Source: JBLNCE01 sp050260415
GTDB taxonomy: Bacteria > Bacillota > UBA4882 > JAAYXC01
Reading direction: 5' to 3'
Assembly: GCA_050260415.1 (NCBI GenBank)
Contig: JBLNCE010000082.1
Location: 1 to 12,024 of the forward strand
Length of the DNA stretch: 12,024 nt
Shown: one piece after another, positions 7,181-12,024 of the stretch
How the letters are laid out: every line of letters begins with the position of its first letter
How positions within the stretch are numbered: the stretch's first letter is position 1
Notes under the pieces: generated by a model
Databases searched by the model: none
Told to the model about the DNA's origin: nothing
The model's input: only the letters and a program-made list of their open reading frames with translations
Made by a program: the position numbers and the translations under genes

Positions 7181-7210
7181 TTGCCGGTATCGAAGACTAT
7201 CCCGAGGTGA
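7181..7210 (+). CDS. Possible 9-codon leader ORF ahead of the DUF6941-like gene
   Basis: A TTG at 7181 preceded by an excellent Shine-Dalgarno (GGGGGGAGGAG, 7165-7175, 5-base spacing) opens a short frame MPVSKTIPR that stops at TGA 7208-7210. That TGA overlaps GTG 7207-7209, an alternative start of the next gene (GTGA), and lies over the next gene's Shine-Dalgarno. This could be a coupling leader or simply a chance pairing of a purine run with TTG. Confidence 0.25.
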   Translation: MPVSKTIPR

Positions 7211-7215
7211 ACCTG

Positions 7216-7629
7216 ATGCGTATCAGGCCCAGTTTCTTTGCGCTTTGCGAGGATGTCCGCCTGGAAATCGGCGGTCGGATCTCGATCATCGGCCTCTATG
7301 ACACGCTGGCGTTGCCCGCCATTCCGGGCGGAGCCAATCTCTGCGTCACGACGCGCTGGACCGCCGCGGGTCCCGGCCAGGCCGAGGTCTCATTGCATAT
7401 GCTGACCCCGGACAACCCCACGCCCATTCGTATCATCAGCCAGACGATCGAACTGTCCGACCAGGAGGGGCTGGGATTCTGCGCGGCCGGTACGGTGGCC
7501 AAGTTCGCCTGGCAGTTCCATGCGCCCGGCGTCCACTATATTCAAGTGCGGTTGGATGACGCGGAGATGGGGTTGGTGCCGGTCATGGTGCGCAGACACC
7601 CGCACCCCGAGAAACTGCCGCTTCGTTGA
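7216..7629 (+). CDS. DUF6941-like protein, 137 aa
   Basis: A small beta-rich protein without signal peptide or membrane helix. The N-terminal pattern PSFFALCEDVRLEIGGRISI followed by IGLYDTLALPAIPG matches, from memory, the DUF6941 family, whose members start with a Cys/Ala-rich strand, an I-x-G-x-(F/Y)-D motif and a Pro-containing loop. The remainder alternates strands and ends with FHAPGVHYIQVRLDDAEMGL (101-120), typical of a beta-sandwich. The function of the family is not known. The ATG at 7216 is preferred because GAGGTGA (7204-7210) lies 5 bases upstream. GTG at 7207 would add three residues and would be coupled to the mini-ORF that ends at 7210. It sits 75 bases after the 106-aa gene and 27 bases before the CHASE2 locus. 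Confidence 0.65.
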   Translation: MRIRPSFFALCEDVRLEIGGRISIIGLYDTLALPAIPGGANLCVTTRWTAAGPGQAEVSLHMLTPDNPTPIRIISQTIELSDQEGLGFCAAGTVAKFAWQFHAPGVHYIQVRLDDAEMGLVPVMVRRHPHPEKLPLR

Positions 7630-7656
7630 GAAGTAGATACCTGGCGGTGGAGTACG

Positions 7657-7779
7657 ATGCGACTGGCTTGGCGTACGGCACTGGCGGTAATCCTGACCTC
7701 AGCCGCGGCCGCGGCTGGTCTTTTTTATCGTGCGGACCGGGCTTTCTATGACGCTTTCGCCGCCGCCGAACTGGAGTAA
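7657..7779 (+). pseudogene. Short ORF with a signal anchor: probable out-of-frame N-terminus of the CHASE2 gene
   Basis: A 40-codon ORF beginning at ATG with a ribosome binding site (GGTGGAG, 7646-7652, 4 bases away). It encodes a positively charged start, one hydrophobic helix (TALAVILTSAAAAAGLFYRA) and ADRAFYDAFAAAELE, then TAA. CHASE2 proteins normally begin exactly this way, with a membrane helix followed by an (L/F)YDxxF-type segment leading into VIVAID. Here VIVAID follows about 30 bases later but in another frame (-1 relative to this ORF). The two frames overlap in open sequence from 7752 to 7776. I infer that the two ORFs were, or are, one gene separated by a one-base lesion or a frameshift. 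As an independent 40-aa membrane peptide it has no recognisable family. Confidence 0.6.
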
Positions 7780-7799
7780 ACTCCGAGAGTCTTAGCGGA

Positions 7800-9260
7800 T
7801 TGCCGGTAATCGTCGCCATCGACGGCGAGGCTCTCGGGCGGTTCGGCCGTTGGCCCTGGCCGCGTTCGTTGCACGCGCGCCTGCTGCGCGAGGTGATTGC
7901 CGGGGAGCCTTCGGCGATAGGGATTGACCTCCTTTTCGCCGAGTCGGCTCCGGGCGACGTTGAACTGGCAGAATCAATCCGGGGAGGCCGGGTGGTCCTG
8001 GCGGAAAGGCTTGCTCTGCGCCGCGTCCGCTACGGCGAGGCGCGGCCGGGCCGGATCGAATCCCCTCCTCCCGGCCTGGCATCAGCCGCCTTCGCCACCG
8101 GTTTCGTGGATTTCTTCCCCGACCACGATGGGGTCGCCCGCCGCATGCTTTCCAGCGTGGATGCGGAAGGGTTTTCGCATCGTTCCTTGGCATTGGCGCT
8201 GGCCATGGCGGCCGGGGAGGGGACGGGCGCGCCGCGGGAGATCCTGCTGGCCTTCGCGCTCAGGCCGACGCGGTGGGAGACGATATCGGCCGCCGTGGTC
8301 TTGGAGAAAAGGGCCAATCCAGCGGACTGGCGCGGACGGTCGGTTGTGATCGGCCTTACCGCGCCGGGCATCGCGGGGGACTCATATCTCGCGCCCGTGC
8401 GCGCTCTGGGCAGCGTACCAGGCGTTTACCCGCATGCTTATGCATATGCGACCCTGACCCGCTGGGGCGGTTTGCGCGTCATGCCGTGGCTGGGCGCGTG
8501 CTTGCTGGCCTTGGTGCCCAGTCTGATGCTGGCCGTCCCGGCGCATGCGGGGCGTCCTTGGTTGACGGCCGGCGGCGCGCTGTTGCTCGGTCTCCTGGTC
8601 CCGCTCGGATCTACGCGTGTGCCGGTGGGGCTGGTGGAACGGATCGGCGGGCTGCTTACGCGCGGCCCTCAGCGCACCGCCGCCAAGGTCGGTCTGGCTC
8701 TCTACGAGGGCGATCGGCTGGCGACAGATCCAGGTGCGTCGGCCGTGATTCGCCTTAGCGAACATCTGGTGCGCATGGGACCCGACACCGTGCTGCTCGT
8801 AACGCGTGCCGACGAAAGCGCCCAATGTTACAGCGTCTCTGCCGAAGGCCGTGAACTCACCCTGGCGATCATCGGGCCCGGTGAGATCCTGGGTGAGGTG
8901 GCGCTTCTTGACAGCGGGGAACGCACCGCGGGCGCCGTGGCACAGACGGAGGTCAAAGCGGTGGGACTCAACCGAAACCAATTCCTGCTCGCCATCGCGA
9001 GTCATCCGGAGAATACGCTTCACTTGATCGTTGCCCTTTGTCATCGGCTGCGCCAAGCGGACCTGATGGTCGAAGAACTAACCTTCCTCAGCGTCAAGGA
9101 CCGCTTGCGGAACTTAATCGAGCGGCTGCGCGTGAGAGGTGACGGCACGCTCTTGGACGTTCTCACACACCAGGAGATTTCCGAGATGATCGGGACGAGC
9201 CGTGAATCTGTTACCAGGGCTCTGGCCGATCTCCGCCGCGAAGGGCACGCCGCGGGCTAA
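7800..9260 (+). CDS. CHASE2 sensor - partial FecR-like - truncated Crp/Fnr chimeric ORF
   Basis: The open frame from TTG 7800 encodes 486 aa. Residues 1-220 match CHASE2, an extracytoplasmic sensor domain: LPVIVAIDGEALGRFGRWPW (TTG decoded as Leu), then SAIGIDLLFAE, GFVDFFPDHDGVARRM, SVVIGLTAPG and VPGVYPHAYAYATLTR. Two hydrophobic helices follow (about 228-246 and 253-275). Residues 295-334 look like the first half of a FecR domain (VGLALYEGDRLATDPGAS, then HLVRMGPDTVLLV). From about 346 the sequence is a Crp/Fnr regulator: SAEGRELTLAIIGPGEILGE, a phosphate-binding-cassette-like block with R375-T-A, a dimer helix ending RLRQADLMVEEL and an HTH, LTHQEISEMIGTSRESVTRA (455-474). About 45-50 N-terminal residues of the cNMP fold are missing, as is the usual wing after the HTH. 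The annotated TTG lacks a Shine-Dalgarno and the N-terminal helix a CHASE2 protein needs. A damaged or deletion-fused gene is most likely. Confidence 0.75.
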   Translation: MPVIVAIDGEALGRFGRWPWPRSLHARLLREVIAGEPSAIGIDLLFAESAPGDVELAESIRGGRVVLAERLALRRVRYGEARPGRIESPPPGLASAAFATGFVDFFPDHDGVARRMLSSVDAEGFSHRSLALALAMAAGEGTGAPREILLAFALRPTRWETISAAVVLEKRANPADWRGRSVVIGLTAPGIAGDSYLAPVRALGSVPGVYPHAYAYATLTRWGGLRVMPWLGACLLALVPSLMLAVPAHAGRPWLTAGGALLLGLLVPLGSTRVPVGLVERIGGLLTRGPQRTAAKVGLALYEGDRLATDPGASAVIRLSEHLVRMGPDTVLLVTRADESAQCYSVSAEGRELTLAIIGPGEILGEVALLDSGERTAGAVAQTEVKAVGLNRNQFLLAIASHPENTLHLIVALCHRLRQADLMVEELTFLSVKDRLRNLIERLRVRGDGTLLDVLTHQEISEMIGTSRESVTRALADLRREGHAAG

Positions 9261-9337
9261 ACGTATGCTCTTGATCGGCTATGCCCAAAGGTGCGGCTTC
9301 TACCACAATGGGTGGGCGAAGCGGGCCGCAACAAACA

Positions 9338-9360
9338 AGCCCAGGCGTCATGCCTGGGCT
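9338..9360. terminator. Intrinsic terminator hairpin between convergent genes
   Basis: AGCCCAGGC (9338-9346) and GCCTGGGCT (9352-9360) form a perfect 9-bp GC-rich stem with a 5-base loop. On the minus strand the stem is followed by a T-rich tail (TGTTTGTTG) and lies 20 bases past the stop of the secreted-protein gene, so it is a good terminator for that gene. On the plus strand the tail is weaker (CTTTGT), but it may also stop transcription from the CHASE2 locus, which ends at 9260. Confidence 0.8.
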
Positions 9361-9379
9361 CTTTGTCATATTGGGGAGG

Positions 9380-9958
9380 CTACTTCTTCTTCCCCTGTCC
9401 CCGCTCGCCTTTGTCCCTGTCGGGTTTATCCTTGGCTTCCTGCCCCTTGGGAGTTTTCTCCTTCAGCTCGGCTCTCGTCTCCTTAAGCGCGGTCTTCAAT
9501 TCCATGCCGGTGGCGAGCTTGGCGGAGAGCATTGCATTGATGTCCGCGGCCGTGCAGCCTGCGCGCATTCCCTTGATCATGAGTTGGACGGCGGCGTTCA
9601 GGTGGGGGAGGTCGTTTGCCAGATTCGCTTGGTCGAGGAGAAGGATCACCTGAGTGGCCAACTGCTGCAACTGCTCGACGCTCAAGCCGCGGCCCGCGCC
9701 TTCCTGGAGACGCGTTTCCGCCATGGTGCGGAGGCGGGTCTTAACCTCTTCGGAAACGGTCAACGCATTGATGGCCGTATTGATTGAAGCGAGCGGCGCG
9801 CTGATGTCCGTCGGGGTAGGAACCGGCGTGGGTACCGGGGTAGGTACCGGTGCCGGAGTCCCTGCCGGCGGGGTTGCCTCGTCGGCCCAAACCATTTGCG
9901 GGCAAGCCAGAGCTAAGGCTAGAACCAAGATGGGGAACAGCAGCCATACCTTACGCAT
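9380..9958 (-). CDS. Secreted protein with PVPT repeats and Lys-rich C-terminus (unknown function)
   Basis: A 192-aa protein with a clear signal peptide: MRK, a hydrophobic core WLLFPILVLALALA, and a VWA cleavage site before D26. The Cys at 19 (ALAC) is a poor lipobox, so I favour signal peptidase I. After it come a Pro-rich linker with PVPT repeats (about 37-50), a helical domain of about 100 residues (about 53-168, with LSVEQLQQLATQVILLLDQA and MIKGMRAGCTAADINAMLSA) and a highly charged Lys/Asp/Arg tail to the end. I recognise no family. Start choice is between ATG 9958 (9 bases from AAAGGAGG) and ATG 9964 (only 3 bases away); I prefer 9958. It lies downstream of dusB in the same direction but is separated from it by a hairpin, so it probably has its own promoter. 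Confidence 0.8.
   Translation of the reverse strand: MRKVWLLFPILVLALALACPQMVWADEATPPAGTPAPVPTPVPTPVPTPTDISAPLASINTAINALTVSEEVKTRLRTMAETRLQEGAGRGLSVEQLQQLATQVILLLDQANLANDLPHLNAAVQLMIKGMRAGCTAADINAMLSAKLATGMELKTALKETRAELKEKTPKGQEAKDKPDRDKGERGQGKKK
9813..9860 (-). repeat. 12-bp tandem repeat encoding PVPT units
   Basis: Plus-strand units GGGGTAGGAACC, GGCGTGGGTACC, GGGGTAGGTACC and a diverged GGTGCCGGAGTC are in tandem. On the minus strand they encode the PVPT-PVPT-PVPT linker after the signal peptide of the secreted protein. The copies differ at synonymous positions, consistent with an older expansion kept in frame. Confidence 0.8.
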
Positions 9959-10036
9959 ACTCATTGACCTCCTTTGATTTCGGATCATCCAAGACCGGGT
10001 ATTCTTCATCGTACTGCCATCAGTGCCCGAAAAGAA

Positions 10037-10055
10037 TCGACCGCGATACGGTCGA
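10037..10055 (-). terminator. Hairpin, probable terminator of dusB
   Basis: TCGACCG (10037-10043) and CGGTCGA (10049-10055) form a 7-bp stem with a 5-base loop. Read on the minus strand, the stem is followed by TTCTTTTC, a moderate T-rich tail, and it begins 25 bases after the dusB stop (10080-10082). This separates dusB from the secreted-protein gene. Confidence 0.6.
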
Positions 10056-10079
10056 GGCTTTCTTGCACTTATGTCAGCT

Positions 10080-11054
10080 TCATGAACGATCCTGGAGATA
10101 CAGTTCGTAGTCGTCAAGTGTTTTGAGGACCAGTTCCAGGTTCGGCAGGATAGCAAGTTCGGCCCGAAAATGGGCGGCGCCCGGTAATCCCCGCAGGTAC
10201 CAGGCAAGATGCTTTCGCATTTCCTTGACACCGCGTTCTTCTCCGATGTATTCGCGCTCAGCTTGCAAGTGCCGTCTGATGACGGCGAAACGTTCCTCGA
10301 TCGTCGGCGGCTCCCAGCCGGATCCCGCCAATAATAATCCTGCCTGAGCAAAAATCCAAGGGTTGCCCAAAGCTCCTTGGCCGATGGCCACCCCATCGCA
10401 GCCGGTCTCGGCGAGCATCCGCCCGGCATCGTCCGGCGTGCGCACGTCGCCGTTGCCGATGACCGGGATCCTTACAGCCTCCTTGACGGCGCGGATCACG
10501 CCCCAGTCCGCCCGGCCTGTGTAAAATTGCTCGCGGGTGCGGGCGTGAACCATGACCGCCGCCGCGCCGGCTTCCGCGCAGAGGGCCGCTAATTCCGGCG
10601 CCACCAGATTCTCTGCGTCCCAGCCGGCGCGCATCTTGACGGTCACCGGACGATCGGCGGCTTCCACCACGGCCCGCACGATGGCGGCCGCCCGCGGCAG
10701 ATCGCGCAGCAAGGCCGCACCCGCGCCGTTCCGGACCACTTTCGGCACGGGGCACCCGAAATTAAGATCGATGAGATCGGGCCCATGGGCGGCGAGGACT
10801 CGCGCGGCGCGCCCCAGCGTCTCGGGGTCTCTCCCAAAGAGCTGCAATGCGACCGGGCGTTCCGCCGGATCTATACGCAGAAGGGGTTCCGTGCGCCGAT
10901 TGCCGTGTAGTAGGGCCTGATCGCTGATCATCTCGCCATAGACCAGACCCGCGCCGTAATCCTTGCAGATAAGGCGGAATGGTAAATCCGTGACACCGGC
11001 CATGGGTGCCAGGACCAATCGATTGGGGATGGACACGGAACCGATCCGGAGCAT
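10080..11054 (-). CDS. dusB: tRNA-dihydrouridine synthase DusB
   Basis: A 324-aa FMN enzyme that reduces specific uridines in tRNA to dihydrouridine, acting in the cytoplasm. The TIM-barrel signature is complete: LAPMAGVTDLPFR (15-27), the catalytic block DLNFGCPVPKV (96-106, catalytic Cys 101), VKMRAGWD (139-146), HARTREQFYTGRADW (170-184), PVIGNGDV (197-204) and ALGNPWIF (228-235). The usual GR before this last block reads GQ (Gln 226), a small departure near the FMN phosphate region. The HLAWYL motif (282-287) of the C-terminal helical domain is typical of DusB. The start is ATG 11054 because GGAGG is 5 bases upstream and MLRIGSV is the normal N-terminus. ATG 11066 has no such site. The gene is divergent from the Crp/Fnr regulator at 11180, and a hairpin follows its stop. 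Confidence 0.95.
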   Translation of the reverse strand: MLRIGSVSIPNRLVLAPMAGVTDLPFRLICKDYGAGLVYGEMISDQALLHGNRRTEPLLRIDPAERPVALQLFGRDPETLGRAARVLAAHGPDLIDLNFGCPVPKVVRNGAGAALLRDLPRAAAIVRAVVEAADRPVTVKMRAGWDAENLVAPELAALCAEAGAAAVMVHARTREQFYTGRADWGVIRAVKEAVRIPVIGNGDVRTPDDAGRMLAETGCDGVAIGQGALGNPWIFAQAGLLLAGSGWEPPTIEERFAVIRRHLQAEREYIGEERGVKEMRKHLAWYLRGLPGAAHFRAELAILPNLELVLKTLDDYELYLQDRS

Positions 11055-11179
11055 ATCTGCCTCCATATGATTACCACCATACCATGAAGAATAATTCGTC
11101 GCTTCAGATTCGTTCTGGAGAAGGAGTTGACCGTGAAAACGGCAAAGAATATGGACATACGCGAGGTGAATTCATCGCC

Positions 11180-11899
11180 ATGCGATCGATCGTCTGCGAG
11201 CGGCACACCGTCTGCGTGCGCCAGGTTCCCATCTTTGCCGATCTACTACCGGCGGAACAGGACCGTATCCACGATCTTATTCGCAAGAGCGCTTATGCCC
11301 CCGGGGAGATCATCTTCAGGCCCGGCGACGAGGCGGCGGACTTCTTCCTCGTCTCCTTTGGCCGTGTCAAGATTGCGCAGTTGGCCGCCGATGGCAAGGT
11401 ACAACTCCTACGCATCCTGGCCCTGGGCGACTTCTTCGGCGAACTATCGGTTTTTGCCGGGGAGGAAGCCCTGCCATACCAGGCGGAGGCCCTAACCGAG
11501 GTGCATCTCTGCCGCATCAGACGGCAGGATATGGAGACACTCCTCGACACCACGCCCGTCTTGGCCCGCAAACTCTTGACCGGCATGGCCGCCCGCTTGA
11601 GGGAGGCCGAGCGTCTGATCGAACACCTCGGCCTCCGGGATGTAAGGAGCCGGTTGGCGGCCGTCCTTCTCGACGCTTTTCGCAAGGCCGGAGCGGCGGC
11701 GGATGGCGCCGCGGTTCCGTTCGCCTGGCGCCAGCGGGATCTGGCCGAATACCTAGCCACCACGCAGGAAAGTGTCAGCCGTAAGCTGGGTGAGATGGAA
11801 ATGCAAGGGGTGATCCGCCTCACCGCCGATCGTCAGCTGATCCTGCTCGATTGCGCAAAGCTGGCGGCAATGGCCGAAGGGCAGGATGATGTTTTATAG
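11180..11899 (+). CDS. Crp/Fnr-family transcriptional regulator
   Basis: A complete 239-aa regulator. An N-terminal Cys-containing segment (VCERHTVCVRQVPIFADLL, C6 and C12) is followed by a cNMP-like beta-roll (about 25-115, GEIIFRPGDEAADFFLVSFG, then GDFFGELSVFAGEEALPYQA), a dimer helix (about 125-155) and a winged HTH (about 184-222, QRDLAEYLATTQESVSRKLG). The position of the cAMP-binding Arg-Ser/Thr-Ala motif reads ALPYQA, so cyclic-nucleotide binding is unlikely. Fnr-like regulators in Bacillota often carry a Cys-x-x-Cys...Cys-x-x-x-VPIF start, and here two Cys remain before VPIF, so redox or metal sensing is possible but unproven. ATG 11180 has only a distant GAGGTG (11163-11168). A much better site, AAGGAG (11121-11126), serves a GTG at 11133 in a different frame. 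It diverges from dusB across 125 bases. Confidence 0.88.
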   Translation: MRSIVCERHTVCVRQVPIFADLLPAEQDRIHDLIRKSAYAPGEIIFRPGDEAADFFLVSFGRVKIAQLAADGKVQLLRILALGDFFGELSVFAGEEALPYQAEALTEVHLCRIRRQDMETLLDTTPVLARKLLTGMAARLREAERLIEHLGLRDVRSRLAAVLLDAFRKAGAAADGAAVPFAWRQRDLAEYLATTQESVSRKLGEMEMQGVIRLTADRQLILLDCAKLAAMAEGQDDVL

Positions 11900-11904
11900 T
11901 ACCA

Positions 11905-11929
11905 ATACGACAAGTATGTAGAGTCGTAT
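11905..11929 (+). other. Short inverted repeat after the Crp/Fnr gene, weak terminator candidate
   Basis: ATACGAC (11905-11911) and GTCGTAT (11923-11929) form a 7-bp stem with an 11-base loop, starting 6 bases past the TAG stop. No T-run follows (AAGCCTTTCAT), so intrinsic termination is uncertain. Confidence 0.35.
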
Positions 11930-11959
11930 AAGCCTTTCATATGTAGACAAGTTTGGGTC

Positions 11960-11985
11960 GCGGGAGGCACTATCCGTCCTCCCGC
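11960..11985. repeat. GC-rich inverted repeat (8-bp stem)
   Basis: GCGGGAGG (11960-11967) is complementary to CCTCCCGC (11978-11985), with a 10-base loop. A second CCTCCCG at 11988-11994 could compete for the same arm. It lies in non-coding DNA near the window edge. No T-run follows. Confidence 0.55.
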
Positions 11986-11996
11986 ACCCTCCCGGA

Positions 11997-12024
11997 CCAA
12001 AGGGTGTGGTCGCACACCCTTTGG
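11997..12024. terminator. Perfect 12-bp stem hairpin at the window edge (possible terminator; tail not visible)
   Basis: CCAAAGGGTGTG (11997-12008) and CACACCCTTTGG (12013-12024) are perfect complements around a GTCG tetraloop. The stem reaches the last base of the window, so it may be longer, and any T-tail is out of sight. It could terminate the Crp/Fnr gene transcript or belong to a neighbouring inverted repeat. Confidence 0.5.

Noticed and set aside
9281..9787. 168-codon + strand ORF with a hydrophobic stretch
   Set aside because: It runs through the terminator hairpin and antisense to the secreted protein. The hydrophobic residues arise from the complement of Lys/Gly-rich codons.
9965..10429. 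Upstream extension of the secreted-protein frame into dusB
   Set aside because: It overlaps dusB on the same strand in another frame and would bury the signal peptide far from the N-terminus.
11163..11179. Fnr or Crp box near the regulator's start (autoregulation)
   Set aside because: No TTGAT-N4-ATCAA or TGTGA-N6-TCACA-like palindrome is present between dusB and the regulator.
11136..11495. Long + strand frame continuing from GTG 11133
   Set aside because: Beyond the first ~17 codons it is the out-of-frame shadow of the Crp/Fnr coding sequence, so only the start region is of interest.

Overview
The window is dense, GC-rich bacterial chromosome with strong Shine-Dalgarno sites (GGAGG, AAGGAGG), many GTG/TTG starts and tightly overlapping genes. 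The gene set (DegV family, DusB, an Fnr-like regulator with an N-terminal Cys motif, a MoxR/DUF58/DUF4350/DUF4129 cluster) fits a high-GC member of the Bacillota (a clostridial or Limnochordia/Moorella-like lineage). This placement is inferred from gene content and signals only. I see no rRNA, tRNA, CRISPR array, transposase or phage gene.

Layout. (1) 2-211, + strand: the 3' end of a gene, possibly a flavodoxin-type oxidoreductase. (2) 212-410: a convergent intergenic region with a GAYNCC-like hexamer repeat and a C-rich tract that is G-rich on the minus strand. (3) 411-5745, minus strand: five genes that all overlap end to start. In transcription order they are a multi-pass membrane protein, a DUF4129 protein, a DUF4350 protein, a MoxR AAA+ ATPase and a DUF58 (vWA-like) protein. 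(4) 5746-5940: a divergent intergenic region with a perfect 14-bp palindrome. (5) 5941-9260, + strand: a DegV-family lipid-binding protein, an unrecognised 106-aa protein that appears to start at CTG, a DUF6941-like protein, and a CHASE2 locus whose reading frame looks damaged and which ends as half of a Crp/Fnr regulator. (6) 9338-9360: a terminator hairpin between convergent genes. (7) 9380-11054, minus strand: a small secreted Pro-rich/Lys-rich protein downstream of dusB, with a hairpin between them. (8) 11180-11899, + strand: a complete Crp/Fnr-family regulator, divergent from dusB. (9) 11900-12024: hairpin-rich non-coding DNA reaching the window edge.

How the genes may work together. The minus-strand five-gene block is a known type of cluster in which a MoxR ATPase acts with a DUF58 vWA-like protein and membrane-anchored partners, probably to assemble or activate an envelope-associated target. 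The target is not evident here. The + strand block from degV onward has short gaps and could be one transcript, but its members share no obvious pathway. The most unusual object is 7657-9260. A signal anchor and a CHASE2 sensor are in different frames. The CHASE2 part continues in frame through two membrane helices and a partial FecR-like segment into a Crp/Fnr regulator lacking the first ~45-50 residues of its cyclic-nucleotide-binding fold. The Crp C-terminal wing seems to continue in another frame. A decaying or deletion-fused gene, or sequence errors, is more likely than a new one-component receptor, but the in-frame fusion deserves checking.
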